From Sphingobacteriales bacterium (lineage in GTDB: Bacteria > Bacteroidota > Bacteroidia > Sphingobacteriales > Sphingobacteriaceae), in the NCBI GenBank assembly GCA_947478655.1, contig CANJWU010000025.1, positions 1 through 10,567 on the forward strand: a DNA stretch of 10,567 nt, written 5' to 3'. This document shows, one piece after another, positions 7,685-10,567 of the stretch. How positions within the stretch are numbered: the stretch's first letter is position 1; each line of letters opens with the position of its first letter. A program made the position numbers and the translations under genes. The notes under the pieces were generated by a model that saw only the letters and a program-made list of their open reading frames with translations, had not been told where the DNA came from and made no database searches.

Positions 7685-9037
7685 ATGAATCAATTAAAAG
7701 AAAAACCACTCTTAAGCATTGCTCAAATTTTTTATATGAGCTTTGGTTTTATGGGCATTCAATTTGGCTTTGCATTGCAAAATGGAAATGCCAGTGGCAT
7801 CTTGCAAAATTACGGTGCACATGTCGAGCAATTATCTTGGTTTTGGTTAGTAGCACCACTTACAGGAATGATCGTGCAACCTATTATTGGTTATTATTCT
7901 GATAAAACTTGGAACCGTTTAGGTAGAAGAAAACCCTATATCTTAACAGGAACAATACTTTGCTGCATTGCATTATTATTATTGCCAAATTCGGCAAACT
8001 TTTTTCAAGTAAAATCTGCTTTAATGATTGGCGCCGGAATGTTAATGGTGATGGATGCCAGCATCAATATTGCCATGGAACCATTTAGGGCTTTGGTTGC
8101 GGATTGTTTACCCGATTCCCAGAATACTTTAGGTTTTTCTATCCAAACTTTTTTAATTGGTATAGGCGCCGTTTTAGGTTCTTGGCTTCCATATATGATG
8201 CATGAGTTTTGGGGCGTTTCTGCATCGGCTCCACAAGGCATGGTGGCAAATAATGTAACCTATTCTTTTTATGTAGGGGCTGTCGTTTTTTTAGTCTGTA
8301 TTTTAATTACCATTTTATTTTCTAAAGAATATCCGCCTGCCGAATATGCGGCTTATCATGGGGAGTCAAAAGAAAAAGAAACAAAATTCACCAATATTTT
8401 TAAAGATTTTAAAAATATGCCGAACACCATGAAACAATTGGGTTTGGTACAATTTTTTAGTTGGTTTGCTTTGTTTACCATGTGGGTATATACCACACCA
8501 GCCATTGCACACCATGTATTTAAATTACCAATCGAAGATACCAATAGCGATACTTTTAGATCGGCACAAACATGGACGGGAATTATTTTTGGTGTGTATA
8601 ATGCGGTTTCTGCAATTTATGCTTTATTACTTCCGCGAATTGCTAATTTTTTTGGAAAGAAAAAAACACATGCATTTTCTTTAATTGCTGGTGGCCTTGG
8701 ATTATTAAGCATGTATTTTGCCGATAATAAATACGAATTATTACTAGCCATGGTAGGCGTAGGATTTGCTTGGGCTTCTATTTTATCTATGCCTTATGCT
8801 ATTCTTGCAGGTAAAATTCCATCAGGAAAAATGGGCGTGTATATGGGCATATTTAATTTCTTTATTACCATTCCACAAATCATCAATGGAATAGTAGGTG
8901 GCCCAATTGTTAAATACTTTTACAACAACAACGCAATTTATGCTATCGTCTTAGCCGGTGTGTTTATGCTATGTGCAGCGATTTCCGTTTTATATGTTAG
9001 TGATGATACTGTTAGCCAAGCTGCGCTTTCGAATTAA
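7685..9037 (+). CDS. MFS transporter, SLC45/sucrose-maltose carrier type
   Basis: This 450-residue inner-membrane protein has about 12 hydrophobic segments and is likely a proton-coupled maltose or alpha-glucoside importer. The conserved loop-2/3 MFS signature appears as GYYSDKTWNRLGRRKPY (69-85), the form seen in the GPH/SLC45 sucrose-maltose group. MEPFRALVADCLPD (131-144) and the C-terminal-half stretch WASILSMPYAILAGKIP (363-379) are also typical of that group. A polar central loop (about 214-250, rich in Glu and Lys) separates the two six-helix halves. It is the last gene of the operon, three bases after the amylase stop. Bacteroidota maltose loci often pair such a carrier with GH65 and beta-PGM. 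The sugar is inferred from this context. The stop codon overlaps that of the convergent GH13 gene. Confidence 0.92.
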   Translation: MNQLKEKPLLSIAQIFYMSFGFMGIQFGFALQNGNASGILQNYGAHVEQLSWFWLVAPLTGMIVQPIIGYYSDKTWNRLGRRKPYILTGTILCCIALLLLPNSANFFQVKSALMIGAGMLMVMDASINIAMEPFRALVADCLPDSQNTLGFSIQTFLIGIGAVLGSWLPYMMHEFWGVSASAPQGMVANNVTYSFYVGAVVFLVCILITILFSKEYPPAEYAAYHGESKEKETKFTNIFKDFKNMPNTMKQLGLVQFFSWFALFTMWVYTTPAIAHHVFKLPIEDTNSDTFRSAQTWTGIIFGVYNAVSAIYALLLPRIANFFGKKKTHAFSLIAGGLGLLSMYFADNKYELLLAMVGVGFAWASILSMPYAILAGKIPSGKMGVYMGIFNFFITIPQIINGIVGGPIVKYFYNNNAIYAIVLAGVFMLCAAISVLYVSDDTVSQAALSN

Positions 9038-10567
9038 TTAATTTCTAATATTATTAATTCTTTGGCTCCAAGTTTTAATTTGTTAGCAACATTTACTTGT
9101 TGCTGATGAATAACATCATAAGCTGCAAAACTCGAATTGATTCTTTCTTTGAATCGATGTAAATCTATGTTTGCTTCATTGGCGTTGCTATTATAACTTA
9201 CCATTACGGTTTTGTTGTTGCTATACCTAAAGTAAGTATACACACCATCTTGCGGCGCAAACTGCATAAATTTCCCATTAGCAATGGCATCGGAATTTGC
9301 TCTCCATATGGCTAAATTTTGAATGTAATTCCATAAATCATTTTCGCTTTCTGATCTACCACTGGCTTCGAATTTATTTTTCAAATCTCCTGGCCAACCA
9401 CCCGAAAAATCTTCTCTAATAACACCATGCGGACCTTTACCTTGCATTAAAACTTCAGTTCCATAGAACATAGTCGGAATACCACGCATGGTTAGCATTA
9501 CGCCTAATGCCGTTTTTAATTTATTAATATCGCCACCCACTTGCGAAAGAAAACGATCTTGGTCGTGGTTGTCTATAAAAGTTACATGGTGATATGGGTC
9601 GCGATATAAATAATCTTGACTTAAAGAATAATATAATTTGGAAACTCCTTCGGTCCAACCAAAGGCTTGTTGTACAAACTCGTCCATGGCAAAACAAAAT
9701 TGAAAGTCTAAAACTTGTTGTAAGTCTTCCATTTTATTTTTCTCTTTTGGCGTAAAGTAAGATTGTAATGGTACGGCATGCTCCCAGATCTCCGCAAAAA
9801 TGCTCATCTCGGGGTATTCTTTGCGTATGGCTTGGTAGCATTTTTTCATAAAACTTTCTTCCGGATAAGAATAGGTATCTATTCGAATGCCATCTACTTT
9901 TGCTTCGTTCAACCACCACAAAGTTTGTTGAATCATGTATTTTGCAATCAGCGAATCTTTTAAATTTAAATCCGGCATGTGTTTGTCAAACCAACCTTCG
10001 GTAAATATTTTTTTATCTATGGCAGCTGCATACGGATCCATTAAGGTATTGGCTCTATAATTGGTGCGTGTAAAAGTATCAAACTGATGAATAAAAGAAG
10101 GGAAGGGTTGATCGGTATTCATCCAATGACCATCACCAATATGATTATACACCAAATCAATAATTACTTTTTGATTTTGCTGATGACAAGCATTCACTAA
10201 ATTAAAGTAATCTTGATTGGTACCATAGCGCGGATCCGTTTGGTAATGGTTGGTTATGGCATAACCATGGTAAGATTGTGAGGCTTCGTTATTTTCTTGA
10301 AAAGGCGTTAACCAAAGGGCTGTAGCGCCTAAAGATTTTAGATAAGGCAATCTTTCTTGAATACCTTTTAAGTCGCCTCCATGTCTATCAAATGGTTCTT
10401 TTCTATTATGAGAAGTTTCTGCATAATTTTTTACCACATCATTTTTTACATCTCCATTTGCAAAACGATCGGGCATGAGTAAGTAAATAAAATCGTTTTG
10501 TTCGAGTGCCGGAACGGGGCGGTTATTTTTTTCTTTGAGTTCAAAATTCAGGTTTAATTTTTTGCTG
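9034..10567 (-). CDS. GH13 neopullulanase/cyclomaltodextrinase-like enzyme (SusA type), 5' end outside window
   Basis: The gene is partial. The reading frame stays open from the window edge, and 30 codons upstream of the Met codon at 10474-10476 are in-frame and conserved in type (NDFIYLL leading into MPDRFANGD). That Met is therefore internal to the first barrel strand and is not the start. An N-terminal cyclomaltodextrinase beta domain, and any signal peptide, would lie beyond the edge. Counting from that Met, GGDLKGI is at 33-39, region I is DLVYNH (107-112), region II is GIRIDTY with nucleophile Asp200, region III is IFAEIWEH with acid Glu229, and region IV is FIDNHDQDRF with Asp305. All are canonical. 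Relatives such as Bacteroides SusA cut alpha-1,4 bonds in pullulan, cyclodextrins or maltodextrins, usually in the periplasm. It faces the operon on the opposite strand, so it is transcribed from its own promoter outside the window. Confidence 0.92.
   Translation of the reverse strand, partial: SKKLNLNFELKEKNNRPVPALEQNDFIYLLMPDRFANGDVKNDVVKNYAETSHNRKEPFDRHGGDLKGIQERLPYLKSLGATALWLTPFQENNEASQSYHGYAITNHYQTDPRYGTNQDYFNLVNACHQQNQKVIIDLVYNHIGDGHWMNTDQPFPSFIHQFDTFTRTNYRANTLMDPYAAAIDKKIFTEGWFDKHMPDLNLKDSLIAKYMIQQTLWWLNEAKVDGIRIDTYSYPEESFMKKCYQAIRKEYPEMSIFAEIWEHAVPLQSYFTPKEKNKMEDLQQVLDFQFCFAMDEFVQQAFGWTEGVSKLYYSLSQDYLYRDPYHHVTFIDNHDQDRFLSQVGGDINKLKTALGVMLTMRGIPTMFYGTEVLMQGKGPHGVIREDFSGGWPGDLKNKFEASGRSESENDLWNYIQNLAIWRANSDAIANGKFMQFAPQDGVYTYFRYSNNKTVMVSYNSNANEANIDLHRFKERINSSFAAYDVIHQQQVNVANKLKLGAKELIILEIN

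Larger units (their letters stand above)
145..9037 (+). other. Predicted six-gene maltose/maltodextrin operon
   Basis: All six plus-strand genes are nearly contiguous. The junctions are a 1-base TAATG overlap at 1006-1010, then gaps of 5 bases (1668-1672), 11 bases (3953-3963), 1 base (6304) and 3 bases (7682-7684). There is no room for internal promoters or terminators between genes. The products make one pathway: exported GH13 hydrolases, maltose uptake, phosphorolysis, and conversion to glucose-6-phosphate. The transcript boundaries are inferred, and no consensus Bacteroidota promoter (TTG spaced from TAnnTTTG) was found upstream. Confidence 0.8.

Noticed and set aside
9083..9106. Hairpin AGCAAC...GTTGCT near the convergent junction as a terminator
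   Set aside because: It lies inside the SusA-like coding region, has only six paired bases with an eight-base loop, and has no T-tract on either side.
10474..10476. Met codon as the true start of the SusA-like gene
   Set aside because: The frame is open upstream and encodes the conserved first strand of the GH13 barrel (DFIYLL before MPDRF).

Overview
The window looks like chromosomal DNA of an AT-rich member of the Bacteroidota. The signs are A/T-rich sequence with no Shine-Dalgarno motif before any start codon, Sec signal peptides that end in ...A|Q, and a set of genes (GH65 phosphorylase, beta-phosphoglucomutase, SLC45-type MFS carrier, several GH13 enzymes) that is typical of maltose/starch loci in this phylum. 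I cannot place it more finely than phylum.

Layout. Bases 1-144 hold no gene I can support, but they contain a perfect 10-bp inverted repeat (49-73) and an all-A/T palindrome touching the first start codon (128-143). From 145 to 9037 six plus-strand genes are packed with a 1-base stop/start overlap or gaps of 1-11 bases, so they almost certainly form one operon. In order they are a BadF/NAGK-type sugar kinase, beta-phosphoglucomutase, GH65 maltose phosphorylase, a large secreted GH13 enzyme with a CBM48-like domain, a smaller secreted GH13 alpha-amylase, and an MFS alpha-glucoside transporter. A third GH13 enzyme (SusA/neopullulanase-like) runs the other way from the right edge. It converges on the operon so tightly that the two stop codons overlap. 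Its N-terminus lies outside the window.

How the genes work together (inference from families). The exported GH13 enzymes cut starch or maltodextrin to maltose and short oligosaccharides in the periplasm or outside the cell. The MFS carrier takes maltose across the inner membrane. GH65 phosphorylase splits maltose with phosphate into beta-glucose-1-phosphate and glucose, and beta-phosphoglucomutase turns the former into glucose-6-phosphate. The free glucose still needs a kinase, and the operon's first gene, a BadF-family sugar kinase, is the obvious candidate. No SusC/SusD outer-membrane pair and no LacI- or SusR-type regulator is present. They may lie outside the window.

I see no undescribed system such as defence islands, mobile elements, CRISPR or RNA genes. 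The points that merit a check are the kinase's substrate, non-canonical active-site residues in the large GH13 enzyme, the upstream inverted repeat, and the overlapping convergent stop codons.
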